A stretch of DNA of 14,700 bases from CAZIOH01 sp964540815. Its GTDB lineage: Bacteria; Myxococcota_A; Polyangia; Fen-1088. The notes under the pieces were generated by a model. That model was not told where the DNA came from, ran no database searches, and was given only the letters and a program-made list of their open reading frames with translations. Location of the stretch: NCBI GenBank assembly GCA_964540815.1, contig CAZIOH010000126.1, positions 1 through 14,700 on the forward strand. The letters run 5' to 3'. The translations under genes and the position numbers were made by a program. Below are positions 1 to 6,709 of this stretch, in pieces. Within the stretch, counting starts at the first letter, position 1, and each line of letters starts with the position of its first letter.

Positions 1-36
1 GGCGCCGGACGTGCCTGCGGCGCCGGACTTGCCTGC
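1..36. repeat. Two 18-bp tandem copies at the window edge
   Basis: Positions 1-18 and 19-36 are the same 18-bp unit with one mismatch (position 11 G versus T at 29). The unit length keeps the reading frame and encodes Gly-Ala-Gly-Arg/Leu-Ala-Cys twice inside the truncated membrane protein. More copies may lie upstream of the window. Confidence 0.8.
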
Positions 37-1656
37 GCCAGTCGTCGTGCCCTGCTGGTCGGGGGGGCGATGCTGCCCCTGCTCTTCGCGACTCCGTCCG
101 GGGCTGGCTGGCTCGGCTACGTGGCCAACCACTTTCGCATGCCCTCCCTGCGACCCTTGCAGGAGTACCGGGTCGCCGAGTGGCCGCTCGACGGCCCCTT
201 CTTTCTCCTTCTCGGAGCGGCGGTCATCGCCTGCCTGCCCGGCCTGCGCGGCCAGCGCGTCCGAAGGGTGGTCGACGTCGCCCAACCCCAGATCGAGGTC
301 CCACGCCGGGGGGCCGTGCCCCTGCGCCAGGCCTTGCCCATGTTCGCGCTGGCGGTGCTCGGTGCCCGGCGGATCCGCTTCGTCGCGGAGTTCGCGCTCC
401 TGGCCGGGCCGTTCGTCGCCGCTCGCCTGACCGCGGGGCTGGCCGAGGCCCAAGCCCACCTCCAGCCACGGTTCGGACGATGGAACGCGACGCGATGGAG
501 CGCGGCCACGGGACCCCGCGTCGCTCAGTTTGCGAGCACCGTTCTGCTCGCGGGGCTGCTGGTGGTGACCATCGGCCCGCGCCTGGCAGCGGCCTCCGCC
601 GGGCGACCCTGGCTCGACCTCTCCATCGAGGATGGCCTCGTCCCCTTCGAGGCCATCGGCTGGGTCGACGCCCATGGCCTCCGCGATCGCCTCTACAATG
701 ACCTCGAAGTCGGGTCGTACCTGGCCTGGGAAGGATGGCCCGCGCACCGCGTCTTCCAGGACCCGCGCATCAACGCCTATCCAGAGTCCTTTCACGCCGA
801 GCTCCGGCGGGCCGATTTGCCGCGTGCCCGATGGCAGCGGCTGCTCGACGGCTTCGCGGTCGAGGCGGCGCTCGTGACCTTCCCGGCGCTCAATCCGCGG
901 GCCGCCCTGTTCGATCCCCGGCGCTGGGCGCTCTGCTACCGGTCCGCCGAGGCGCTGGTGTTCGTCCGCCGCACCGTCGCGCATGCCCCGCTCATCGCGC
1001 GCGAGGAGTTGCCCCTCACGTTCGCCTACCAGGCGGACGGGCCAGCCTCCGGGGTGGCGACGCTGGTCCTCGATCTGCCGCCCACCGATGCGGAAGGTCC
1101 GGTGGCGAGCCCCCGCGTGTGGGCGGGCCGCGTCGCCGAGCAGCGCATCGAGCTCCTGGATCCGTCCGCCGCCGAGCGGGCCTTCAGCCGGGCGCTCGAT
1201 CCCGCCCCGGACGCCGCCCTCGACGCCGCCCCGCCTCCGGCCGAGCTGCCGCCCGAGCTGCGCGCGCGCTTCCGCTCCGAGGCGGGCGCGCTGGCCTTGC
1301 GACAGGGGCAGCTCGACCGCGCCATCGCCCTCCTCGAGGGGCTTCCGGATCCGGCCGCTCGCACCAACCTCGGCTTCGCCCAGCTCGAGCGCGCGAGGCC
1401 CCCCGGCTCCGACACGATCGCGACGGCCCGGGCCGCAGAGCAAGCCCTCTCGACGTTTCGGGACGTCCGCCGCGCCGAGCCCGACAACCCCGAGGCTGCC
1501 TTCGGCGAGGGCCTGGCCCTCGCCACCCTCGGCCGCGCCCCGGAAGCGATCGCCCGTCTCAGGGCCTTCGTCGAGCGCTGGCCGAACCACCTGGCCTCCC
1601 CCCAAGCCCTCCGCATGCTGAATCGCCTCTCACAGGCAGTGAGACCCCGTCCCTGA
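1..1656 (+). CDS. Polytopic membrane protein with C-terminal TPR-like region, 5'-truncated by the window
   Basis: The frame is open from base 1 and the first visible residues are already inside a hydrophobic segment, so the true start lies upstream. Counting from the Met at 70, membrane segments are visible at about residues 1-15, 43-60, 88-120 and 150-172. A soluble part follows at about 195-290. It contains the Y-N-D-x-E-x-G-S-Y-L-x-W and F-Q-D-x-R patterns seen in large bacterial membrane proteins with a GT-C/PMT-like core. From about residue 370 the sequence is Ala/Leu-rich and helical, with two or three degenerate TPR-like units (for example around 400-430 and 475-515). Substrate and reaction cannot be read from the sequence; a role in envelope glycan or lipid modification is only an inference from the family look. 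The stop is TGA at 1654-1656. A 104-bp gap follows before the next gene. Confidence 0.75.
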   Translation, partial: GAGRACGAGLACASRRALLVGGAMLPLLFATPSGAGWLGYVANHFRMPSLRPLQEYRVAEWPLDGPFFLLLGAAVIACLPGLRGQRVRRVVDVAQPQIEVPRRGAVPLRQALPMFALAVLGARRIRFVAEFALLAGPFVAARLTAGLAEAQAHLQPRFGRWNATRWSAATGPRVAQFASTVLLAGLLVVTIGPRLAAASAGRPWLDLSIEDGLVPFEAIGWVDAHGLRDRLYNDLEVGSYLAWEGWPAHRVFQDPRINAYPESFHAELRRADLPRARWQRLLDGFAVEAALVTFPALNPRAALFDPRRWALCYRSAEALVFVRRTVAHAPLIAREELPLTFAYQADGPASGVATLVLDLPPTDAEGPVASPRVWAGRVAEQRIELLDPSAAERAFSRALDPAPDAALDAAPPPAELPPELRARFRSEAGALALRQGQLDRAIALLEGLPDPAARTNLGFAQLERARPPGSDTIATARAAEQALSTFRDVRRAEPDNPEAAFGEGLALATLGRAPEAIARLRAFVERWPNHLASPQALRMLNRLSQAVRPRP

Positions 1657-1743
1657 AGATTCCAGTTCGTCCAAGCCTCGTCCTCGTCGCCGTCCTCGGG
1701 CCCGCATCCCCATCCCCAACGCGAGTTTTCGGCCCGATTCATC

Positions 1744-1749
1744 TATGAT
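1744..1749 (+). promoter_or_regulatory. Possible -10 element of the TPM gene
   Basis: TATGAT matches the -10 consensus at five of six positions. It lies 11 bp before the ATG at 1761, so a transcript from it would start about five bases before the start codon. No clear -35 box is seen at 16-18 bp spacing, and no good Shine-Dalgarno sequence precedes the ATG. Confidence 0.3.
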
Positions 1750-1760
1750 CCGCCAGGCGC

Positions 1761-2483
1761 ATGCTCTTCGGGCACCTCGACAGCCTTTCCCACCGCAACC
1801 AGGCCCGCCTGCGCGAGGAGCTCGAGCGGGCCACCCGGGCGCTGGGCAGCCCGGTGGCCATCGAGCTGGTCCCGCACCTGCCGGGCAGCCGCGCGGGACA
1901 GGACCGGGTCGCGCGCGACGCCTTCGACGCGCACGGCTTCGATATCGGCCGCTCGGATCCCGTGCTGCTGGTGGTGTCCCTCGACGATCGCCGGGCCGCC
2001 ATCGAGACCGGCAAGGGCGCGGCCGGGATCGTCCCCGAGATCGACGCCCGCGCCATCACCACCGAGCTCGCGCGCAACCTGTCGCCGGCCAACCTGCCCG
2101 AGCACCTCTGGCGCGCGCTCGATGCGATCGTGGCGTCCGCGCGCGCGACGCGCGAGCGACGGCAGCCCCTCGTCCAGGACGACGAGCCCGCGCGCGCCCC
2201 CGTCTCCGGAACCGCCACTGACGGCGAGGCCGTGGCCCCCGCGGGCGCCCTCCCCGGCGAGGAGCCGCCAGCGCCGGCGGCACGAACGCGTTCGCGGCTG
2301 CCGATCGCCGCGGCCGTCGGCGTGCTGGTCCTGCTGGCGCTCGCCCTCCAGCGCCGCCGGCATTTCGCGGCGACCCGCGCGGCCGCCGAGGAGCAGGCCG
2401 CACGCGAGCGCGCCGCCCTGGCGCGCCGGGCCGAGCAGCGCCCGGGGGCAGGTCCGCCAACCCGTCCGAATCCCCGCGGCTGA
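1761..2483 (+). CDS. TPM-domain protein with C-terminal transmembrane anchor
   Basis: The 240-residue protein has a TPM (TLP18.3/Psb32/MOLO-1) fold domain at about residues 10-130. Recognisable parts are the strand carrying V-A-I-E-L-V-P, the helix R-D-A-F-D-A-H-G-F-D-I, the core L-L-V-V-S-L-D-D-R-R-A-A-I-E-T-G-K-G, and I-V-P-E-I-D-A-R-A-I. A Pro/Ala-rich linker (about 140-180) leads to one hydrophobic segment (about 184-201), then an Arg/Ala/Glu-rich, probably helical tail. Family members are linked to photosystem repair, acid phosphatase activity or receptor assembly, but the bacterial role is mostly unknown. There is no N-terminal signal peptide, which is unlike most TPM proteins, so the domain may be cytoplasmic. 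The ATG is preceded by a possible -10 box rather than an SD. A run of ten C follows the stop. Confidence 0.75.
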   Translation: MLFGHLDSLSHRNQARLREELERATRALGSPVAIELVPHLPGSRAGQDRVARDAFDAHGFDIGRSDPVLLVVSLDDRRAAIETGKGAAGIVPEIDARAITTELARNLSPANLPEHLWRALDAIVASARATRERRQPLVQDDEPARAPVSGTATDGEAVAPAGALPGEEPPAPAARTRSRLPIAAAVGVLVLLALALQRRRHFAATRAAAEEQAARERAALARRAEQRPGAGPPTRPNPRG

Positions 2484-2493
2484 CCCCCCCCCC
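2484..2493 (+). repeat. Homopolymeric run of ten C
   Basis: Ten consecutive C begin directly after the TGA stop of the TPM gene. Such runs are prone to polymerase slippage and base-calling errors, but a length change here would not alter the protein. Confidence 0.85.
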
Positions 2494-2697
2494 GGCCGAA
2501 CGGGTCACCAAGGTGCGCGCTCGGCGCGCCGCGCCCGGTCTCTCCTGTCTCTGCGCTCTCTTCTGCTATCCTCGGCCCGCCTTCCGGCGGCTCGCCCCGC
2601 CCTTCGGCGGCTCGCTCCCGGAGAGCCATCCCCGGAGCGCGTTTCCCCCCGTCCCGGTCGCAGCCAGGTTCCCGTTCCCCGTCACGCGCGAGGCTCA
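2484..2697 (+). other. Intergenic region before the desaturase gene
   Basis: This 214-bp gap holds the ten-C run, a pyrimidine-rich stretch (about 2538-2573) ending in TATCCT (2567-2572, a weak -10 candidate), and two adjacent imperfect 20-bp copies at 2581-2600 and 2601-2620 that agree at 15 of 20 positions and share CGGCGGCTCGC. No RNA gene or clear operator is seen. Confidence 0.5.
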
Positions 2698-3633
2698 ATG
2701 TCGACAAGCAATCCCCCGGTGCTCCTCTCCCCGTCCACCTCCGTCGCGGAGGCGGAGTCCTCCGACGACGCCGAGCCCCTCGAGATCGTCCCGTCCAACA
2801 CGGAGACCGGGGGCGTGCAGTGGCTGGCCATGATCCCCTTCTGGGGTGTGCAGGCGCTGGCCGTCGGCGGCATCATCACCTCTGGATGGTCGTGGACCGG
2901 TCTCGGGCTGGCCCTCGCGCTCTACACCGTGCGGATGTTCGGCCTCACCGCCGGCTACCACCGCTACTTCTCGCACCGATCGTACAAGACCAGCCGCGGA
3001 TTCCAGTTCGCGCTCGCCCTGCTGGGCTCGACCGCCACCCAGAAGGGGGTCCTGTGGTGGGCCGCCCACCACCGCGCGCACCACAAGTACTCCGACACGC
3101 CCCGGGACATCCACTCGGTCCGGCAGCACGGGTTCTGGTGGGCCCACGTCAAGTGGATCCTGGTCAAGCGCTACGTCGAGACCGACTGGGCCCGCATCAA
3201 GGACTTCTCGCGCTACCGCGAGCTGCGCTGGCTCAACACCTACCACCTGGTGCCGCCGGTGGCGCTCGCCACCGTGCTGTTCCTGATTGGTGGCTGGTGG
3301 GCCCTCCTGTGGGGCTTCTTCGTCTCGAACACGCTGCTATGGCACGGGACCTTCTGCGTGAACTCCCTCACCCACGTGTTCGGACGCCGCCGCTACCCCT
3401 CCGACGACGATAGCCGCAACAGCTTCCTGGTGGCGATCTTCACGCTCGGCGAGGGCTGGCACAACAACCACCACTATTACCAGCGCTCCGAGCGCCAGGG
3501 CTTCTACTGGTGGGAGCTCGACCTCACCCACTATGGCCTGTCGGTCCTGGCCTGGCTCGGGCTGGTCTCGGAGCTGCACGCCCCCCCGCGCCACATCCGC
3601 GACACCCGCGCCGCCTCGTTGCCGGCGGCCTGA
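2698..3633 (+). CDS. Membrane fatty acid (acyl-CoA type) delta-9 desaturase
   Basis: This integral membrane di-iron desaturase introduces a cis double bond into saturated acyl chains, using O2 and electrons from a redox partner, and so controls membrane fluidity. The 311-residue protein carries all three histidine boxes: H88-R-Y-F-S-H93, H125-R-A-H-H129 and H255-N-N-H-H259. It also has N222 and H226 in N-S-L-T-H, which match the extra metal ligands of stearoyl-CoA desaturases. Hydrophobic segments lie at about 44-62, 65-82, 103-120, 184-205 and 280-292. Length fits the bacterial family (about 300-330). The ATG at 2698 is chosen because upstream codons in this frame read as Arg/Pro-rich non-coding sequence; the SD is weak. 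The first 35 residues are Ser/Pro-rich and probably disordered. No ferredoxin or reductase gene is adjacent. Exact double-bond position and acyl carrier are inferred. Confidence 0.93.
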   Translation: MSTSNPPVLLSPSTSVAEAESSDDAEPLEIVPSNTETGGVQWLAMIPFWGVQALAVGGIITSGWSWTGLGLALALYTVRMFGLTAGYHRYFSHRSYKTSRGFQFALALLGSTATQKGVLWWAAHHRAHHKYSDTPRDIHSVRQHGFWWAHVKWILVKRYVETDWARIKDFSRYRELRWLNTYHLVPPVALATVLFLIGGWWALLWGFFVSNTLLWHGTFCVNSLTHVFGRRRYPSDDDSRNSFLVAIFTLGEGWHNNHHYYQRSERQGFYWWELDLTHYGLSVLAWLGLVSELHAPPRHIRDTRAASLPAA

Positions 3634-3693
3634 GTCGGTGGGTCGAGCGCGGGGGGAGAACCGCTCCCTCCCGCCTGGAAGCTCGGCGACGCC

Positions 3694-3717
3694 CGCGGCG
3701 ATGCGCCGAGCGCCGCG
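3694..3717. terminator. Hairpin between convergent genes
   Basis: CGCGGCG (3694-3700) pairs perfectly with CGCCGCG (3711-3717) across a 10-nt loop. It sits in the 86-bp gap between the desaturase and FKBP stops and could end transcription from both sides. No U-tract follows in either direction, so this is a candidate only. Confidence 0.45.
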
Positions 3718-3719
3718 CC

Positions 3720-4478
3720 TCATCCCTTGGGACGGATCTCGAGGAGCTCGACGTCGAACACCAGGGTCGCGCCCCCCGGGATCGTCGGGGGACGCCCCTG
3801 ATCGCCGTAGGCGGTGTCGGAGGGGCACGTGAGCTGCGCCTTCTCCCCGACCTTCATCTTCTGGAGCCCCTCGGTCCAGCACTTGACCACGCCGGTCAGG
3901 GGAAACTCGGTCGGCTGGTTGCGCTTGTACGAGCTGTCGAAGACGGTGCCGTTGGTGAGACGGCCCTCGTAGTGGACCTTGACGGTGTCGGTGGCGACCG
4001 GGCTCACGCCGGTCCCCGGCTTGAGCGTCTTGACCACCACCCCGGACGGAAGCTGCAACGCGCCGGTCTCCTTGGCGGCCTTGTCGACGGCATCCTTGCC
4101 CTTGGTCTTCTCCTGCCCCGAGCGCATCTCCTGGCGCTTCTTGGCCAGCTCGAAGATCTTCGGGCGGACCTGATCGAGCTCGACCATGGGCTTGCGACCG
4201 GGCGTGAGGGCGTCGGTCAGACCGGCCTTCACGAGCTCGATCTCGGCGGGCTGGAGCGAGAACACGTCGATGTTCTTGCCGATGTCGAGGCCGAGCGCGT
4301 AGAACGTCTTCTCTTCGTCGGTCTTCGGCGAGACCGAAGCCCCGCCCGATTTGTTGCACGATGCGGTCAGCGTCACGAGGGGCAAGAGCGTCGCGAGGGG
4401 CAGCACGCACAGGCCGAGAACGGTTCGAGCGACGCCGGAGCGCGCAACCTGCGTACGGGGGACAAGGAGTTTGATCAT
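3720..4478 (-). CDS. FKBP-type peptidyl-prolyl cis-trans isomerase, Mip/FkpA-like lipoprotein
   Basis: This is an envelope prolyl isomerase/chaperone. From the chosen ATG the protein has 252 residues. An N-terminal positive stretch and hydrophobic segment (about 19-38) end in T-A-S-C41, a plausible though not canonical lipobox because -3 is Thr. A Mip-type helical dimerisation domain spans about 55-120 (Y-A-L-G-L-D-I-G-K-N-I). A charged linker leads to the FKBP domain at about 144-249. Pocket residues are visible: Y170 in V-H-Y-E-G, F180-D181, W201, Y224 in A-Y-G, and F241 after I-P-G-G. The usual V-I-P/R-G before the Trp is V-V-K-C here. In-frame starts further upstream (ATG at 4508, and up to 4730) add Arg-rich sequence with no signal-peptide logic. 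A 12-bp imperfect palindrome (4483-4494, CGTG-GTAA-CACG) lies just before the start. Confidence 0.88.
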   Translation of the reverse strand: MIKLLVPRTQVARSGVARTVLGLCVLPLATLLPLVTLTASCNKSGGASVSPKTDEEKTFYALGLDIGKNIDVFSLQPAEIELVKAGLTDALTPGRKPMVELDQVRPKIFELAKKRQEMRSGQEKTKGKDAVDKAAKETGALQLPSGVVVKTLKPGTGVSPVATDTVKVHYEGRLTNGTVFDSSYKRNQPTEFPLTGVVKCWTEGLQKMKVGEKAQLTCPSDTAYGDQGRPPTIPGGATLVFDVELLEIRPKG

Positions 4479-4561
4479 AGCGCGTGGTAACACGTTCCCG
4501 ACTTCCATGCTATAGGGGCGGCGGCCAGAAACGTTCGATTCTGGGTGTTCGGCCCGCCCTC

Positions 4562-4581
4562 GCGAATGGCGCCTCATTCGC
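4562..4581. promoter_or_regulatory. Perfect 7-bp inverted repeat between divergent genes
   Basis: GCGAATG (4562-4568) and CATTCGC (4575-4581) flank a 6-bp centre. It lies in the 290-bp region between the FKBP and yhbY starts and could be an operator for a dimeric regulator or a transcript hairpin. No known regulator consensus is recognised. Confidence 0.35.
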
Positions 4582-4681
4582 AGAACCCCGAAAAATGCGC
4601 ATGCCGACCGCCGTCCGACCACCTCCTCGCGCCCCCTCCGAGCACCCCGCGCCCGCGTCCGCGCCGCCCCCTGTGGCGCCT

Positions 4682-4701
4682 CCCGCGGCCCCCGCCGCGG
4701 G
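4682..4701 (+). promoter_or_regulatory. Strong GC hairpin upstream of yhbY
   Basis: CCCGCGGC (4682-4689) and GCCGCGGG (4694-4701) form a perfect 8-bp stem with a CCCC loop, 67 bp before the chosen yhbY start. If it lies in the 5' leader it could affect transcription or translation. It also falls in a frame that continues into yhbY as a Pro/Ala-rich stretch, so the repeat may only reflect codon bias. Confidence 0.35.
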
Positions 4702-4768
4702 CCGGCAGGACGACACCGCGAGCCAGGCACCCTCGAACCCGAAAACGAATCCGAAGAAGAGGTCGCTC

Positions 4769-5143
4769 ATGCCCTCGTCCCCGCTGCGAAGACGGCTTCG
4801 CGCGCACGGGCATGCCCTCAAGGCGGTGATCATGGTGGGAAAGCAGGGCGTCACGGGCGCGCTGCGCAAGGAGCTGCAGCAGGCCGCGTTCGCGCACGAG
4901 CTCGTCAAGGTCAAGATCGCCTCGGAGTGTCCGCTCGACCGGTTCGAGGTCGCCCTGCGCCTCGGGGCCGAGCCTGGCGTGCGGATCGTCCAGATCCTCG
5001 GCCGGGTGATCCTGGTTTACAAGCGCCATCCCCAGGAGCCCAGATTCGAGGGTAAGCGCGAGGGCAAGCTCGAGGCCGAGCCCGAGAGCAAGCGCGTGAG
5101 CAAGCGCAGGACGCGCGGTCGTCCGGCCCCCAGGAGCGCGTGA
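4769..5143 (+). CDS. yhbY: YhbY-family ribosome assembly RNA-binding protein (CRM domain)
   Basis: A single CRM (CRS1-YhbY) domain covers about residues 5-88 of 124. The sequence L-R-R-R-L-R-A-H-G-H-A-L-K starts it, then V-M-V-G-K-Q-G-V-T fits the conserved G-x-x-G loop. E-L-V-K-V-K-I is the central strand and V-I-L-V-Y-K-R is the end. The family binds pre-50S ribosomal particles and assists large-subunit maturation. The ATG at 4769 follows GAAGAGG with good spacing, which decides the start. The frame is open back to 4484, and an ATG at 4595 would add a Pro/Ala-rich extension without an SD. The C-terminal 35 residues are Lys/Arg/Glu-rich and probably bind RNA. E. coli YhbY has about 97 residues, so this tail is an addition. 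Confidence 0.88.
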   Translation: MPSSPLRRRLRAHGHALKAVIMVGKQGVTGALRKELQQAAFAHELVKVKIASECPLDRFEVALRLGAEPGVRIVQILGRVILVYKRHPQEPRFEGKREGKLEAEPESKRVSKRRTRGRPAPRSA

Positions 5144-5172
5144 GCCTCCCGGGCAGCGAGACCGCGGGAGGC
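5144..5172 (+). terminator. Hairpin directly after yhbY
   Basis: GCCTCCCG (5144-5151) pairs perfectly with CGGGAGGC (5165-5172) around a 13-nt loop, starting at the base after the yhbY stop. There is no U-run, so it may be a terminator of the GC-hairpin type or an RNA 3' end protector. Confidence 0.5.
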
Positions 5173-5216
5173 CCCGGCTGTTGGGTCGCGATTTGCCCGG
5201 TGTTAAGGTATTGACC

Positions 5217-5831
5217 ATGCTGGAAATTTACGGGTATTTGAAGGATCCCTTCGCCTGGAGCGTGCGCTTTGCCGCCGAGGAGAAGGGCATCGAATACCAC
5301 TGGCTCCCGAGCGACGTCTCGTTCCCCGACCCGCGGGTGGCCAAGCACAACCCGATGGCCCGCTCGCCGCTCGCCATCGATGTCCATGTCGGTGAAGGCT
5401 TCGTCCTGACCGACGCCTTCAACATCCAGCTCTACCTCGACGAGGCGTTCCCCGGGCGGGCGCTTCAGCCGGCCACCCCCCGCGGCCGCGCCGAGGTCCG
5501 GATGTTCGTCGGCTCGCTCGACGCCCTGGTGGCGGTGCTCCAGAACAGCGCCGGCCGGGTGTCGTTCAACCGCCGCTCGTTCAAGCGCATGGACGACGTC
5601 TTCGTGGCCATCGATCACCGCCTCCGGGCCTCCGGCAGGCCCTGGCTCGACGGGGAGGCTCCGGGGCTCTGCGACACGTCCTTCCTGCCGATCCTCTCGG
5701 AGCTCGAGACCCTCGAGACCAGCTTTCCGCTCACGCTCGAGGCCCTGACCGAGTACTGGAAGCGGGCCATCGCCCATCCGCCCTTTCAGAAGACCAACCA
5801 TCGGACGGCGATCATCCAGGGCCGACGGTAG
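5217..5831 (+). CDS. Glutathione S-transferase-fold protein
   Basis: The 204-residue protein has the two-domain GST layout: a thioredoxin-like N-domain (about 1-78) and an all-helical C-domain (about 86-195). Visible N-domain landmarks are the first strand L-E-I-Y-G, R17-F-A-A-E-E-K-G-I-E-Y, the cis-Pro loop N-P-M-A-R-S-P-L, and L-T-D-A-F-N-I-Q-L-Y-L-D. Two features differ from active GSTs. The residue at the usual catalytic Ser/Cys position before P11 is Asp10, and the conserved Glu-Ser glutathione-binding pair is Asp-Ala. Glutathione transferase activity is therefore uncertain. The ATG at 5217 follows TTAAGG with normal spacing; a TTG at 5181 in the same frame lacks support. The next gene starts 25 bp after the stop, suggesting an operon. 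The substrate is unknown. Confidence 0.82.
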   Translation: MLEIYGYLKDPFAWSVRFAAEEKGIEYHWLPSDVSFPDPRVAKHNPMARSPLAIDVHVGEGFVLTDAFNIQLYLDEAFPGRALQPATPRGRAEVRMFVGSLDALVAVLQNSAGRVSFNRRSFKRMDDVFVAIDHRLRASGRPWLDGEAPGLCDTSFLPILSELETLETSFPLTLEALTEYWKRAIAHPPFQKTNHRTAIIQGRR

Positions 5832-5856
5832 CGGAACAGAAAGCGGAAGCGACGAC

Positions 5857-6669
5857 GTGGATCTCCAGCATCAGCACATCTCCTACCGGCCACCCGAGAT
5901 CGAGCACGCCTACGGTCCGAACGTGCACGTGCTCGCCGACCCGCTGGCCCTGACCATGCTGGCCCGCCTCGGTCAGCGGGGCGTCGTTCAACCCGAGGTC
6001 GGCCGGCTGGTCGAAGGCCTCTATCGAACCCTCGCCCACATCACCATCGCGGCCGAGTTCCCGCGGGAGGTGCGGGCCGTCGCCACCCGGATGGTGGAGA
6101 TCACGCCGCGTGGCATCTGGACCGGGGAGACGGTGGCATCCGCCACCCCGACGGTCGTGGTGGCGCTGGCGCGGGCGGGCCTGCTGCCGGCGCAGGTGAC
6201 CTTCGACTTCCTGAACCAGCTCCTCGATCCGCGGGCCGTCCGGCAGGACCACCTGTCGCTCGGGCGCCAGCTGGACGGCGCGGGCCGGGTGACCGGCAGC
6301 TCGCTCGGCGCGGCCAAGATTGGCGGCTCGATCGAAGAATCGATCCTGCTCGTCCCGGACCCCATGGGCGCCACCGGCGGTACCATCAGCGCCGCCCTTC
6401 GCCACTATCAAGAGTCGGTGGTGGGGACGCCACGCGCGATCATCGCCATGCACCTCATCGTGACGCCCGAGTACCTAGACCACCTGCGCCGTCATCATCC
6501 GGGCGTGGTCGTCTACGCCTTCCGAGTGGACCGCGGCCTGTCTCCCGCCGACGTCCTCCAGACCAAGCCTGGCGTCCGCTGGTCCGAGGAGATCGGGCTC
6601 AACGAGCACCAGTACATCGTGCCCGGAGCCGGGGGTCTGGGAGAGGTCCTGAACAACTCCTGGGTCTGA
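5857..6669 (+). CDS. Uracil phosphoribosyltransferase-family protein, divergent
   Basis: Typical UPRTs make UMP from uracil and PRPP in pyrimidine salvage. The 270-residue protein shows the family order: N-V-H-V-L-A-D-P-L at 22-30, R-A-G-L at 106-109, the PRPP loop V-P-D-P-M-G-A-T-G-G-T at 166-176, a hydrophobic strand at 194-202, and N-E-H-Q-Y-I-V-P-G from 249. The end is unusual: the family's P-G-x-G-D-A-G-D is P-G-A-G-G-L-G-E, so the Asp after the Gly is missing. There is also an N-terminal extension and a longer segment between R-A-G-L and the PRPP loop. PRPP binding is well supported; uracil as the base is less certain. The start is GTG with GGAAG (5845-5849) seven bases upstream. It is probably co-transcribed with the GST-fold gene. 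An upp-type name is withheld because of the pocket change. Confidence 0.82.
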   Translation: MDLQHQHISYRPPEIEHAYGPNVHVLADPLALTMLARLGQRGVVQPEVGRLVEGLYRTLAHITIAAEFPREVRAVATRMVEITPRGIWTGETVASATPTVVVALARAGLLPAQVTFDFLNQLLDPRAVRQDHLSLGRQLDGAGRVTGSSLGAAKIGGSIEESILLVPDPMGATGGTISAALRHYQESVVGTPRAIIAMHLIVTPEYLDHLRRHHPGVVVYAFRVDRGLSPADVLQTKPGVRWSEEIGLNEHQYIVPGAGGLGEVLNNSWV

Positions 6670-6685
6670 GGCGACGGGCAACTCC

Positions 6686-6709
6686 CCTCCGGCCGCTACC
6701 CGCCGGAGG
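6686..6709. terminator. Bidirectional hairpin between convergent genes
   Basis: CCTCCGGC (6686-6693) and GCCGGAGG (6702-6709) form a perfect 8-bp stem with an 8-nt loop. It lies 17 bp after the UPRT-family stop and overlaps the last codons and stop of the receiver gene on the other strand. No U-tract follows. Confidence 0.55.

Noticed and set aside
735..1748. 337-codon plus-strand frame overlapping the membrane/TPR gene
   Set aside because: It is a +1 shadow made of Arg/Pro/Ala/Gly codons; the frame ending at 1656 carries membrane segments and TPR-like helices.
2122..2697. Upstream extension of the desaturase frame
   Set aside because: It overlaps the TPM gene in another frame and reads as Arg/Pro/Ser-rich non-coding sequence; the family start fits 2698.
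3337..4410. 357-codon minus-strand frame overlapping the desaturase and FKBP genes
   Set aside because: It is a shifted frame over the FKBP gene and antisense to the desaturase, with Arg-rich sequence and no motif.
4479..4730. N-terminal extension of the FKBP protein to a start at 4730
   Set aside because: The added 84 residues are Arg-rich and would bury the signal sequence and lipobox; they also run antisense through the yhbY leader.
5181..5216. TTG start for the GST-fold gene
   Set aside because: The ATG at 5217 has a better SD and begins directly at the first strand of the thioredoxin-like fold.
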